Position numbers and translations under genes: made by a program. Below, one piece after another: positions 1 to 9,505 of a stretch of 33,008 nt of DNA. Position 1 is the stretch's first letter, and each line of letters begins with the position of its first letter. The stretch is from Candidatus Delongbacteria bacterium (GTDB lineage Bacteria > UBA4055): positions 1 to 33,008 of the forward strand of contig SLFX01000181.1 in the NCBI GenBank assembly GCA_007124045.1, given 5' to 3'. The notes beneath the pieces were generated by a model. It was not told where the DNA came from and searched no databases. It saw nothing but the letters and a program-made list of their open reading frames with translations.

Positions 1-1165
1 CAATTTGATTCCATTCAGGAAACAAACCATAATTAATTTCTTCACTTCCATATCTACTTAAAAATTTTCCAGAAGAATGTTTAGGTAAATGTGCAAAAAA
101 TCCATCAAGTTTATGATATGCCAGTCCATTATGATCTGTTTCAAGTGTATCTGGAACTTCATTTCCACTAAACAAGTAATATAAATCAGCAACTTCAGTA
201 TTCATCCAATTATCATCTTTTGTTCCAATATTTGCAAGTACCGAATCCCTTACAGCAACCTTATCAGGAGTAGTGTAATTACCATTAATATCTGTAGTTG
301 TTTCAGATAGAACATCATATTTAAAATTAAACTCTTCAGTACCATCTAATCTGCTTTTCTCTTTTAACTTAACAAATCTAACTCTAATTCCTTCCAAAGG
401 AGCGCCTGTCATTAAATTAGTAACCTTTCCACTAATATGAACTTCAGGGTCATTAAATTTTAAAGCATGTGTAGGATATTCCCATCTTGAATCTCCTGTA
501 TCAGGGATAACCCATCTTAATGTATCGCAAAATTGTTTAAATTCCTCGTTAGGAGCAGTAATTTTAACTTCCAAATCATATTCAAGTTTATTTTTAGAAT
601 CTTTTGTATTACGAATATTAGGAGAAGAAACATTAAAATTAGGAACACCACTCATTTGTCCTTCTAAAATATTAGATTTAACAGCCATATTTTTTCCATC
701 ATTAAAATTAACATTAAAAATATAAAGCCCACTAGAAAGCCCAGAAGGATTAAAAGAACCTTTTGTAATTCCATTTTCTTCACTAAATTTAACATCACTA
801 ACTTTTTGCCCTAGAGAATTATAAACCTCAATATTTTTTACATTATCACTACCAACAACAATATTGTTTCCAAAAGCTCTCGCATCAAAATTAATTGTGT
901 TATTTAAATTTATACTAGATGTATCTGAAAAATCTAAAGTAATTTCATATTCTCCTCCAGAATCCAAAGTAGTATCTCCTATATTTTTATTTAAAGTAAG
1001 ATTTCTATATTCAACCAAAGAACCTTCTGTTCCATGATCTCCATTAGGTAAATTTGCATAACCTAGGACATGAATAGTTCCACCTGCATAAGCATTTAAT
1101 AACATACCAAGTGCGAAAATTAAAGTAACGGCGATATTGATTTTGAGTATGCGCGTGCTTTTCAT
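1..1165 (-). CDS. Secreted protein, C-terminal part beyond window (partial): signal peptide, T9SS/Por-type sorting-domain-like module, then a carboxypeptidase-regulatory-like domain
   Basis: Hand translation from ATG at 1165, no in-frame stop to the window edge: MKSTRILKINIAVTLIFALGMLLNAYAGGTIHVLGYANLPNG...VKNIEVYNSLGQKVSDVKF...FNPSGLSSGLYIFNVNFNDGKNMAVKS...EVHISGKVTNLMTGAPLEGIRVRFVKL... SD ggagg at about 1172-1176. Not in the supplied ORF track, probably because it has no stop inside the window. Confidence 0.85.
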   Translation of the reverse strand, partial: MKSTRILKINIAVTLIFALGMLLNAYAGGTIHVLGYANLPNGDHGTEGSLVEYRNLTLNKNIGDTTLDSGGEYEITLDFSDTSSINLNNTINFDARAFGNNIVVGSDNVKNIEVYNSLGQKVSDVKFSEENGITKGSFNPSGLSSGLYIFNVNFNDGKNMAVKSNILEGQMSGVPNFNVSSPNIRNTKDSKNKLEYDLEVKITAPNEEFKQFCDTLRWVIPDTGDSRWEYPTHALKFNDPEVHISGKVTNLMTGAPLEGIRVRFVKLKEKSRLDGTEEFNFKYDVLSETTTDINGNYTTPDKVAVRDSVLANIGTKDDNWMNTEVADLYYLFSGNEVPDTLETDHNGLAYHKLDGFFAHLPKHSSGKFLSRYGSEEINYGLFPEWNQI

Positions 1166-1205
1166 AAAAGACCTCCGGTTATAAATCAAAAATTAATTTA
1201 TCTGA

Positions 1206-1233
1206 AATTTAGCAAATCTGAATAGGATGTCAA
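1206..1233 (-). promoter_or_regulatory. Candidate sigma70-type promoter for the partial secreted protein gene
   Basis: On the minus strand TTGACA (1233-1228), 16-nt spacer, TAAATT (1211-1206), about 40 nt upstream of the start codon. Confidence 0.45.
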
Positions 1234-1271
1234 GATAATTTTGGGGTTAATATAAAAACCTGAAGCCCCTG

Positions 1272-1640
1272 TTATTCGAAATATCTCATTCCGTTATTAT
1301 CCGACTCCCATACCTCGATCATATGAATGCGCAGTTTACCGGTGTTTACTTTTTCTGAAAGCTCCCTGTAAATTATTCGCGCTATGTTTTCCGCTGTGGG
1401 ATTTATATCTTTAAAGCTCGGATGATCGTTTAGAAGCATATGATCGAATTTATCAATCTCACTCCTGACTATCCTTTTGAACTCTTTAAAGTCCATTGAA
1501 ATACCGATGTCGTTCAGTTCCTCAGCTCTGGCCGTCACTTCCACCTTCCAGTTGTGACCGTGAAGATTTTTGCATTCGCCCGCATAATTTTCAAGCCTGT
1601 GAGCAGAAGAAAAATGATGTTTGACTATGATCTCATACAT
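1272..1640 (-). CDS. queD: 6-carboxytetrahydropterin synthase / 6-pyruvoyl-tetrahydropterin synthase family (QueD)
   Basis: FSSAHRL...CKNLHGHNWKVEV...SMDFKEFK...FDHMLLND...PTAENIAR...VWES. Start chosen at MYEIIVKHHF (1640) because the longer ORF start (1697) lies inside ftsZ. Confidence 0.9.
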   Translation of the reverse strand: MYEIIVKHHFSSAHRLENYAGECKNLHGHNWKVEVTARAEELNDIGISMDFKEFKRIVRSEIDKFDHMLLNDHPSFKDINPTAENIARIIYRELSEKVNTGKLRIHMIEVWESDNNGMRYFE

Positions 1641-1650
1641 CCTGACCCCG

Positions 1651-2790
1651 CTAATCCTTATTTTGTCTGAAAATAGCCGGTATTTCAAAATCAACATAAA
1701 GGTTTTTCAGATTTTTGGCTGCAGAATGAAGTGGTTCGCGATCTCCTGCAACAGATTTGATTTCGTTATCGGATACAGCCTTTTCTCCAACTGCCGCATA
1801 TTCCTTTTTCATGCCTCCATTCTCAAACCCGGTAGCTATAACTGTCACTCTTACCTTTTCCCCAAGGCTGTTATCATGAACGATCCCGAATATAACATTT
1901 GCGTCATTCGATCCGGCAGCCTGATATATAAGATCCATCGCCTGATCAATTTCGATTAGAGCAATATCCTCGTTTGAACTGATATTTACAAGAATACCTT
2001 TGGCTCCCTTAATATCAATATTCTCCATTAATGAGCTTTGAATAGCTGTTTGTGCTGCCTCAATACACGCATGATCTCCTTCTGATTCACCAACACCCAT
2101 CATTGCTTCGCCCATGCCCTTCATAATGGTCTTTATATCTGCAAAGTCCAGATTGATCTGTCCCTTTACAGTTATTAGATCCGAAATTCCTCTGACTGCT
2201 TTATATAAAACCTCATCCACCTGCAGAAACGCTTTCTTGACCGATGCGGTCGGATCCGTAGTTGACTGTACAAGTCTCTGATTATGAACTATTATCAACG
2301 CATCAACATGCTCTCTCAATTCTTTTATACCCCTCTCAGCATTGGAATATCTTTTAACACCTTCGAACTTAAAAGGTTTAGTTACAACTGCCACTGTCAG
2401 AGCCTCGATCTCTTTACATATCTCAGATATCACACCTGCGGCTCCTGTTCCTGTGCCTCCTCCCATTCCGGCAGCTATAAATACCATGTCGGCATCTGAA
2501 AGAACATTCAATAATTTTTCCCTGTCCTCCAGCATAGCTTCTTTCCCGACTTCAGGATTTGCACCTGCTCCCAGTCCTTTGGTAGTAGCGGAACCGATCT
2601 GGATCTTTGTATTCGCTTTAGAATCCTGAAGAGCCTGAGCATCAGTGTTAAGAGCAATGAATTCTACACCTTTCAACCCCATATCTATCATACTGTTCAC
2701 AGCATTACAGCCGCCGCCGCCGACTCCAAGAACTTTAATTTTTGCAGATCCTTTGATCTCATTGTCAAATTCAAAAACCATTGCTGACAT
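1651..2790 (-). CDS. ftsZ: Cell division protein FtsZ
   Basis: GVGGGGCNAVN, GMGGGTGTGAA tubulin signature, NLDFADIKTIM, C-terminal FEIPAIFRQ peptide; SD ggaggatat. Confidence 0.98.
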   Translation of the reverse strand: MSAMVFEFDNEIKGSAKIKVLGVGGGGCNAVNSMIDMGLKGVEFIALNTDAQALQDSKANTKIQIGSATTKGLGAGANPEVGKEAMLEDREKLLNVLSDADMVFIAAGMGGGTGTGAAGVISEICKEIEALTVAVVTKPFKFEGVKRYSNAERGIKELREHVDALIIVHNQRLVQSTTDPTASVKKAFLQVDEVLYKAVRGISDLITVKGQINLDFADIKTIMKGMGEAMMGVGESEGDHACIEAAQTAIQSSLMENIDIKGAKGILVNISSNEDIALIEIDQAMDLIYQAAGSNDANVIFGIVHDNSLGEKVRVTVIATGFENGGMKKEYAAVGEKAVSDNEIKSVAGDREPLHSAAKNLKNLYVDFEIPAIFRQNKD

Positions 2791-2814
2791 ATATCCTCCA
2801 TAATCTTTAATTTA

Positions 2815-4047
2815 TTAAACAAGGTCCGAAATGAACTGCTTGATCCATTTCAAAAAACCTTTCTTATTTTCAGTTTCATCATCTTCATTAAGCATTCCGT
2901 TTAATACTGCATACTTCACAAGCCCGATAGCACTATAATATTCATCACTTATCTCAAAATCACTTTTTACTCCCGCTGAAAGAGTTCCTGAAACTGTTTT
3001 TGAGTTATTCATATCGGCAAACAGCTTTTCAGCCCCCCTGATCCTGCTGCCCGGTCCGGTTATTACAACAGGTGAATGTATCAACCTCTGATATGATCCT
3101 TTATAGACTTCCTTCATTACGAACTCATATATCTCCTTCAATCTTGCTTCCGCTATTTTAGAAACATATTCTTCGGAAAAATCGGAGTTGACTGAATTTG
3201 ATCCAGGTATATTAATGATCTTTTCCGGATCAGTATCTTTCAAAAACACATTCACTTCATTCTTTTTAATATCCTCTGCTGTCCTGTAGTCCGTTTTGAG
3301 AACTACTTTCAAATCTCTGGTTATATTTCCCGACCCGAATGGTATTACCTTTGCCATCCTGTTTATGCCTGATGTATAAACCGCCAGTTCAGTTGTCTGA
3401 TCGCCGATCGAAACAACTATGGCACCACCTTCTTTATCTTCCTCATCGAGAACCGACTCAGCTGTTGCAAGAGGAGAAAACACAATTCTGTAATTGTCTA
3501 TACCCACACTTTTCAGTATTTCCGTCAGATTTTCACGATGAGCTTTATCTGTCTGAATAACATACACAGACCCTTTTAGTTTTATTCCGGACATATCCAC
3601 CGGATTTAAAGTAGGGGGCTGATCATCTATTTGAAACTCCTGAGGCACTGAATGGATCTCAGTTTTGTCATCTTTATTGTAAGCAGTCATTTTTGCTGTG
3701 TTAATAACTTCTTTTACATGCGACCTGGTGATCTTTACCCTTCTTTCCTCATTTTCCTGTTTCCACAAAGGAATAGTTGTAGTTCCGGTGTAAGAGCTGA
3801 CATTCTCCCCCGATATTGAGATGACATACATATCGACCGGTTCGGAAAACTCATTTTTTATTTTTTCAAGTAAACGGCCGAAAACATCTTTTGCCTTTTC
3901 CATATCTGACAATGTTCCTTTTTTCGCAGATTTATGGTCAAAAACAAATGTTTTTAATACAGTTATTTCCTTATTGTCATCGCCGAGTACACATAATACC
4001 GCTTTTAGATAAACACTTCCGAAATCGATCCCGACTATATACATCAT
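2815..4047 (-). CDS. ftsA: Cell division protein FtsA
   Basis: Actin-like ATPase with GIDFGSVYLKA phosphate-1 motif and VVSIGDQTTELAVY; located between ftsQ and ftsZ. Confidence 0.93.
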   Translation of the reverse strand: MMYIVGIDFGSVYLKAVLCVLGDDNKEITVLKTFVFDHKSAKKGTLSDMEKAKDVFGRLLEKIKNEFSEPVDMYVISISGENVSSYTGTTTIPLWKQENEERRVKITRSHVKEVINTAKMTAYNKDDKTEIHSVPQEFQIDDQPPTLNPVDMSGIKLKGSVYVIQTDKAHRENLTEILKSVGIDNYRIVFSPLATAESVLDEEDKEGGAIVVSIGDQTTELAVYTSGINRMAKVIPFGSGNITRDLKVVLKTDYRTAEDIKKNEVNVFLKDTDPEKIINIPGSNSVNSDFSEEYVSKIAEARLKEIYEFVMKEVYKGSYQRLIHSPVVITGPGSRIRGAEKLFADMNNSKTVSGTLSAGVKSDFEISDEYYSAIGLVKYAVLNGMLNEDDETENKKGFLKWIKQFISDLV

Positions 4048-4054
4048 ACCTCCT

Positions 4055-4795
4055 TTATCTGGCCATTGCGAATTCTTTCAGAACAACCTGCCGGTCGAAT
4101 CTCAGGTCAATATATTCAACATTTGAAAAGCTGACCGAACCGTACTCTTCTTTTAGAAAATTATCAAGAACGATTATTTTTTTGTCAAATTCCTCTTTAC
4201 CAACTACTACATGTGCGCTGTTATTTATAAGAAACAATTCTATACCCTTACCAGTATTTTGTATTTCTGAAATCCGGTGATATATAAAGGGACTGATATT
4301 TAAGGCTGTATTCAGGAACTGAACAGTTTCTTCATCGGCTTCTCCGGATATTATAGGAAGGTCATAATCCGATGGTCTTTTACCTGAAAGTATTTCGCCT
4401 TTCCTGCCGATATACTTTAGACCGTTACTGTGGTTTAATACAGCAATAGGCATTGTTTCTCTGACCTTTATCACTACTGTAGCCGGATAAATTGTCTTAA
4501 CTGATGCATCTTCTATTTCAGGATTTGAAACCAGCCTCTTGACTACATCATTTTTATCAATATCCATTATTCTTGTTCCTTTCCTGATACCGGAAAGATC
4601 CATTACATCGCTGTTGGAAAGAGTGATATTGTTATGTACAATCACTTTCTTCAAGTCAAAAAATCCTGTAGTTCGGTAGGCTTTTATAATGTAAACACTC
4701 TGGAATACCAGCAAAAAGCCACCTGCAGATACCAGAACAAACATCAGGCATAATTTAAAGATCCCGTAAATTTTTTTAACCATTTTCATATCCAT
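4055..4795 (-). CDS. ftsQ: Cell division protein FtsQ/DivIB (POTRA domain)
   Basis: N-terminal TM segment, then FFDLKKVIVHNNITLSNSDVMDLSGIRKGTRIMDID...VKTIYPATVVIKVRE; position between murB and ftsA. Confidence 0.85.
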   Translation of the reverse strand: MDMKMVKKIYGIFKLCLMFVLVSAGGFLLVFQSVYIIKAYRTTGFFDLKKVIVHNNITLSNSDVMDLSGIRKGTRIMDIDKNDVVKRLVSNPEIEDASVKTIYPATVVIKVRETMPIAVLNHSNGLKYIGRKGEILSGKRPSDYDLPIISGEADEETVQFLNTALNISPFIYHRISEIQNTGKGIELFLINNSAHVVVGKEEFDKKIIVLDNFLKEEYGSVSFSNVEYIDLRFDRQVVLKEFAMAR

Positions 4796-5690
4796 CTCCT
4801 TTATCGAATCCTATTAATATTACTTCCTCTTCAAGCTTTACATTGAATTGTCTGAATACTTCTTCTTTCGCAATTTGTATAAGTTTTAAGACATCTGTAG
4901 AACTTGCTGTACCTGTATTAATTATAAACCCGGCATGTTTATCTGAAATTTGCGCACCCCCATACCTCTTTCCTTTCAATCCTGCTTTTTCGATCAATTC
5001 TCCGGCAAAACAGTTTTCGGGCCTTTTAAAAACCGACCCGCAGGAAGGATAATTTAAGGGCTGTTTTGATCTTCTGATCTCAGAATAGCGATCCCTTTCA
5101 GCTGCAATATCTTCTTTTGTTCCCTTTTCAAGTTGTATTCTCGCACTCAAAACGATTTTTCCTTTCAGGTTGGATGTTCTGTATTTGAAATTCAGTTCGG
5201 ATGCGTGAATTACTTCTTCCCTGCCATCAGAAACAACTGTTACATCTTTTATAAGATCCCCTGTTTCCGTTCCATAACATCCGGCATTCATTACCAGTGC
5301 ACCTCCCAGAGTTCCCGGTATGCCGCCAAGCTTTTCAAAACCTCTTAGCGAAAGTTTTTCGGCATAATTCTGAATTGACGACATGGTACATCCGGCCTCT
5401 GCAGATATACAAACCTCACCGTCAAAAACAATGTTTGTAAAATATTTTGACATATCAATTATGCAGCCTCTAAATCCCCGGTCGGATATCAACAGATTTG
5501 AACCGTTTCCCATAATTAAATAATTCACATCATTATCATTCAGTGTTCCCGTTACAAATGCAAGCTGTTCTGTTGTTTTCGGATATACTAAAAAATCAGC
5601 AGGGCCGCCGATCCTGTAGTAAACAATATCCTTCATATAAACACTTTTTAAAAATTCGATTCCCCTGTCTGCAAATAAACTACTCAACAT
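4776..5690 (-). CDS. murB: UDP-N-acetylmuramate dehydrogenase MurB
   Basis: RIGGPADFLVYPKT, GNGSNLLISDRGFRGCII, GIPGTLGGALVMNAGCYG, YPSCGSVFKRP. Confidence 0.96.
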   Translation of the reverse strand: MLSSLFADRGIEFLKSVYMKDIVYYRIGGPADFLVYPKTTEQLAFVTGTLNDNDVNYLIMGNGSNLLISDRGFRGCIIDMSKYFTNIVFDGEVCISAEAGCTMSSIQNYAEKLSLRGFEKLGGIPGTLGGALVMNAGCYGTETGDLIKDVTVVSDGREEVIHASELNFKYRTSNLKGKIVLSARIQLEKGTKEDIAAERDRYSEIRRSKQPLNYPSCGSVFKRPENCFAGELIEKAGLKGKRYGGAQISDKHAGFIINTGTASSTDVLKLIQIAKEEVFRQFNVKLEEEVILIGFDKGDGYENG

Positions 5691-7060
5691 ACCGCCTCCA
5701 GTTTCTCTTTGAATCTGTAGAGAACCTTGTTGACCTCTCCTGCGCCGAGAGCAACAATAATATCACCTTTTACGGCAGTATCCTCAAGCATCTCAAACAA
5801 GTCATCAAAATTTTCGTAAACTGATGTTTTTTTCGATTCTGCCCTGTTCATTTTATCTTTTATAACAGAGCTCTTTACCGAACCGTCATCTGTTTCCCTT
5901 GCAGGATAAATATGTGATATCATAACAATATCGGCATCGTTAAAACTGGAAGCAAACTCTTCACAATGATTTAATGTCCTGGAAAAAAGATGCGGCTGAA
6001 ATAAAGCAATAATCCTTCCTCTATAATCATTTTTCACAGCACTGAGGATACTTTTTATCTCAGTCGGATGATGTGCATAATCATCAATAAGAAGATAACC
6101 GTTCCTGTTATAAACAACCTCCATTCGACGCTTTATTCCTCTAAAGCTTTCCGCAGCACGTTTTACGGTTTCCGGGTTCAGTCCGTATCCGTATAATAGT
6201 GCGGCTGCTGCAAGCATGTTGTATGTATTGTGAATACCTGAAGAACAGAACTGTAAATTTGTAAAAAATCTGTCCGAACAGAAAACCTCGATATTTGTAA
6301 TGCCTTTAGAACACACAATGTTATTCGCCCATATACCCGTTTTGTTATTAATTCCGTAGGGCATTTTACGGCACTTTACATTTTGCGCTATTTCTGTAAC
6401 ATTATCATCATCCTGATTATACACAAGAACAGATCTTTCTGAAAGCTTTTGCGTGAGAATTGAAAAATTATTTTTTAGATTCTCAACCGTTCCGTATATA
6501 TCCATATGGTCATTATCAATATTCAATATTATAAGATCTTTCGGATAAAGTTCAAGAAAACTCCGATCGTATTCATCTGCTTCAATAACGATGTGATCGC
6601 CTTCGCCTTTATAGTAACCGGAACCCGTACTTACCGAAGGCGCGCCTATAACTGCATAAGAATTATAAGGTTCGATCCGGTTTAACATATCGGCAAGCAT
6701 AACACTTGTGGTGCTTTTGCCGTGAGAACCTGAAATAAGTACTGAATGCATATCCTTTGTGATCTCTCCGAGAAACACGGCTCTTTTTACAGTTCTGATA
6801 TTCTTTCCGGTTGCGTCTATAAGCTCCGGGTTGTTCTCCCTGACTGCCGAACTGTACACGAGAATGTCAGTGTCTTCAGGAACTTTACCGTGTCCTTTTA
6901 CCGGATAAACCCCCTCCTTATATAAGGCGGAAAAGTTCTCGGCATTCAGATCCGAACCTGTAACATGTGCTCCCTTTGACTTTGCAAAAAGAGCCAACGG
7001 TATCATTCCTGCACCGCCAATTCCCGTAAAATGTATTCTGGAATTTTTCAAATTTATCAA
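5684..7060 (-). CDS. murC: UDP-N-acetylmuramate--L-alanine ligase MurC
   Basis: HFTGIGGAGMIPLA, SGSHGKSTTSVM, DDYAHHPTEI, FQPHLFSRT. Confidence 0.97.
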   Translation of the reverse strand: MINLKNSRIHFTGIGGAGMIPLALFAKSKGAHVTGSDLNAENFSALYKEGVYPVKGHGKVPEDTDILVYSSAVRENNPELIDATGKNIRTVKRAVFLGEITKDMHSVLISGSHGKSTTSVMLADMLNRIEPYNSYAVIGAPSVSTGSGYYKGEGDHIVIEADEYDRSFLELYPKDLIILNIDNDHMDIYGTVENLKNNFSILTQKLSERSVLVYNQDDDNVTEIAQNVKCRKMPYGINNKTGIWANNIVCSKGITNIEVFCSDRFFTNLQFCSSGIHNTYNMLAAAALLYGYGLNPETVKRAAESFRGIKRRMEVVYNRNGYLLIDDYAHHPTEIKSILSAVKNDYRGRIIALFQPHLFSRTLNHCEEFASSFNDADIVMISHIYPARETDDGSVKSSVIKDKMNRAESKKTSVYENFDDLFEMLEDTAVKGDIIVALGAGEVNKVLYRFKEKLEAVC

Positions 7061-8181
7061 ACTAACCCTTCCGATCTGCTTTTGTACGAAATATTCAAAA
7101 GTACTCCCATACTGAACATCGTCATTATCAGAGATGTTCCTCCGTAACTTACCATTGGTAAAGGCAGCCCGGTCGGCGGAACAAGACCGAGCGTTATACC
7201 CATATTGAATACTGAATAAATAAAAATCGAGAATGTTATGCCTGAAGCAAGTAAAAAGCCAAAATAATCCGGAGCTCTTGAGGCTATAATAAAACCTTTG
7301 ATCGTAATAATAATATATGCCAAAACCAGCATAAAAGTTCCTATAAAACCCAATTCATCCCCAATAATCGAAAATATGAAATCATTGTGAGGTTCAGGAA
7401 GATACATTTCTTTTTGTCTTGATTCCCCAAGACCGGAACCGGTTATTCCTCCATTTCCAAGACCGATCAATGACTGATGAACCTGATAACCTGATCCGCC
7501 GATATTTTCCGAAGGATTAAAAAAACTTTTGATCCTTTCAGTCCTGTAAGGCTGAAATATTGCCACCAGTATCAAAACGGGAATGATCAGTATCATCGAA
7601 GAAGCCAGATGTTTCATTTTCATTCCTGATATGTAGAACATTGAATATCCTATCAGAAATATCATCATGGATGTTGAAAAGGCCGGTTGTGCAACTACAA
7701 GAGCCACCACAACTGAAAGTATTCCAAAATGGTAAAGATACCCTTTTATAAAATTTTCTGTCTCCGACCTCATTTTGTTCAGACTGAATGCAAAGAAGAA
7801 AATTATCATGTTTTTTGCGACCTCTGATGGCTGAAATCCGAATATCCACCTTGTTGCACCTTTAATATTTTGGGCATGGTTCGATATCAGAAGATATACA
7901 AGAGCAAGAAATGTCACTGCAGAAATAAAATAAATTAAATACTTTGAGTTGTAAACCCTGTAATTGATTACCATAGCTGTCAGAAAAGCTATAAAAGCAA
8001 CCAGAACATTTTTTACCTGATTGGTAACGAAAAAATTCTCATTCCCGAATCTTTCCACAGCAATATAAGATCCGGCGCTTATGACCATTATAGAACCGAA
8101 TATAACGACAGATAATATTATTGCGAGAAGCAAAAGATCGTATTTGTAAACCTCCTCCTTAATCCTTTTCAGCATAGTCAT
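7057..8181 (-). CDS. ftsW: Lipid II polymerase FtsW (SEDS family)
   Basis: Polytopic membrane protein with GSGYQVHQSLIGLGNGGITGSGLGESRQKEMYLPEPHNDFIFSIIGDELGFIG and GLPLPMVSYGGTSLI. Confidence 0.95.
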   Translation of the reverse strand: MTMLKRIKEEVYKYDLLLLAIILSVVIFGSIMVISAGSYIAVERFGNENFFVTNQVKNVLVAFIAFLTAMVINYRVYNSKYLIYFISAVTFLALVYLLISNHAQNIKGATRWIFGFQPSEVAKNMIIFFFAFSLNKMRSETENFIKGYLYHFGILSVVVALVVAQPAFSTSMMIFLIGYSMFYISGMKMKHLASSMILIIPVLILVAIFQPYRTERIKSFFNPSENIGGSGYQVHQSLIGLGNGGITGSGLGESRQKEMYLPEPHNDFIFSIIGDELGFIGTFMLVLAYIIITIKGFIIASRAPDYFGFLLASGITFSIFIYSVFNMGITLGLVPPTGLPLPMVSYGGTSLIMTMFSMGVLLNISYKSRSEGLV

Positions 8182-9505
8182 TTCCCCGGATTAGTTTTTC
8201 AAGTTTCATAGCTCTTGATCCCTTAACAGCGATTTCAGAGCCGTTTTCCGCTTCTTCATCAAATCTTGTTTTCAGATCTGCAAAATTTTCAAAAAAATAA
8301 ACATTCTTGTCCTCCATACCACCATTCTGAAGAGCTTCTTTCATGTTTTCACCTATCAGAAACAATTTTTCGGCACCACTATTAAGAGCGTGTCTTATTA
8401 CCTCTGAATGATACTTCCCGGACATTTCTCCTAATTCAAGCATATCCCCAAGAACGATCAAATAACGAACTTCTGTTAATTTAAGATCATTTATCATTTC
8501 TTTAACGGAAGTGGGATTGGAATTATAGCAGTCAAGAAGAACTGTGGAATTTTTATATTTCACGGTCTCGTAACGATTTGAAGAAGGAACATATTCGGAC
8601 AATACTCCGGCAGTGATTTCAGGACTTACACCGAGTTCAGTTGCGGCTGCAGCCGCGGCTAAAGCATTTTTTAAATTCAACATGCCTTTAACCTTCATAC
8701 TCACAAAATTCCCCATAAAATAAAATTCGGGATACCCTTCACTGTTTAGACGGATAGAATCGAATCTGTGATTCACGCTCCCTCTCTGACCGAAACATGA
8801 TATATTGCCTCTGTCCCATTCCTTCAGGTATTCATCGTCTGTATTTAGTATTATTTTTCCGCCTTTAGAATAAATATATTCAAAAAGGGATATTTTTTCC
8901 AAATATACTCCTTTCCTGTCATGCAGCTTTTCCAGATGTGCGTCACCGATATTGGTTATAAGTCCGAAATCGGGATCGGTGATTTCTGTCAGATATCTGA
9001 TCTCTCCTTCCGAGTTGGTCCCTATCTCCACGACAGCCATTTCTGTTTTTTCCTCAATACGGAAAAGAGTCAGAGGGACACCGATAAAATTATTAAAATT
9101 ACCTTTTGTTCCCACCGTATTAAATCTTTCTGAAAGAATATTTACAAGTATTTCTTTTGTGGTCGTTTTGCCGTTGGAACCTGTTATGGCAAAAACTAAA
9201 GTATCAAATGAACTTCTCCATATATATGCAAACTCACCGAGAGTTTTAATCACATCATCGGTATAAATCACCGGAAACTTCCCTGTGTTGACATAGTTTT
9301 GGGACACTACGGGTATGCAGTTCTTTCTTACAGCATCCGGTATAAAATCATGGCCGTCTGAACGATTTCCGCTTATACAGAAAAATATGTTCCCTTCGCA
9401 TAGATCTCTTGAATCTGTTTTTCCTCCGGTAACAGTAAACTCCGATGGTATGTTTTCATATTTTTTTACACTTTCACAGTTGAGGTATTTTTCTATATTT
9501 GTCAT
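8159..9505 (-). CDS. murF: UDP-N-acetylmuramoyl-tripeptide--D-alanyl-D-alanine ligase MurF
   Basis: AITGSNGKTTTKEIL, NFNNFIGVPLTLF, LLDCYNSNPTSVKEM, LGDMLELG. Confidence 0.96.
   Translation of the reverse strand: MTNIEKYLNCESVKKYENIPSEFTVTGGKTDSRDLCEGNIFFCISGNRSDGHDFIPDAVRKNCIPVVSQNYVNTGKFPVIYTDDVIKTLGEFAYIWRSSFDTLVFAITGSNGKTTTKEILVNILSERFNTVGTKGNFNNFIGVPLTLFRIEEKTEMAVVEIGTNSEGEIRYLTEITDPDFGLITNIGDAHLEKLHDRKGVYLEKISLFEYIYSKGGKIILNTDDEYLKEWDRGNISCFGQRGSVNHRFDSIRLNSEGYPEFYFMGNFVSMKVKGMLNLKNALAAAAAATELGVSPEITAGVLSEYVPSSNRYETVKYKNSTVLLDCYNSNPTSVKEMINDLKLTEVRYLIVLGDMLELGEMSGKYHSEVIRHALNSGAEKLFLIGENMKEALQNGGMEDKNVYFFENFADLKTRFDEEAENGSEIAVKGSRAMKLEKLIRGNDYAEKD

Noticed and set aside
1621-1959. Plus-strand ORF of 112 aa over ftsZ/queD
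   Set aside because: Entirely antisense to confident genes; no family signature.
2342-2629. Plus-strand ORF of 95 aa opposite ftsZ
   Set aside because: Antisense to a highly conserved ftsZ frame; no SD and no recognisable protein features.
3891-4280. Plus-strand ORF of 129 aa opposite ftsA/ftsQ
   Set aside because: Antisense shadow ORF spanning two real genes.
7538-7849. Minus-strand 103 aa ORF in an alternative frame of ftsW
   Set aside because: Overlaps the ftsW frame, which carries SEDS motifs; no independent support.
8140-8181. Strong SD-like aaggaggagg in the 5' end of ftsW as a signal for a later start
   Set aside because: No in-frame start codon at suitable distance downstream; the sequence is explained by the KEEV codons.
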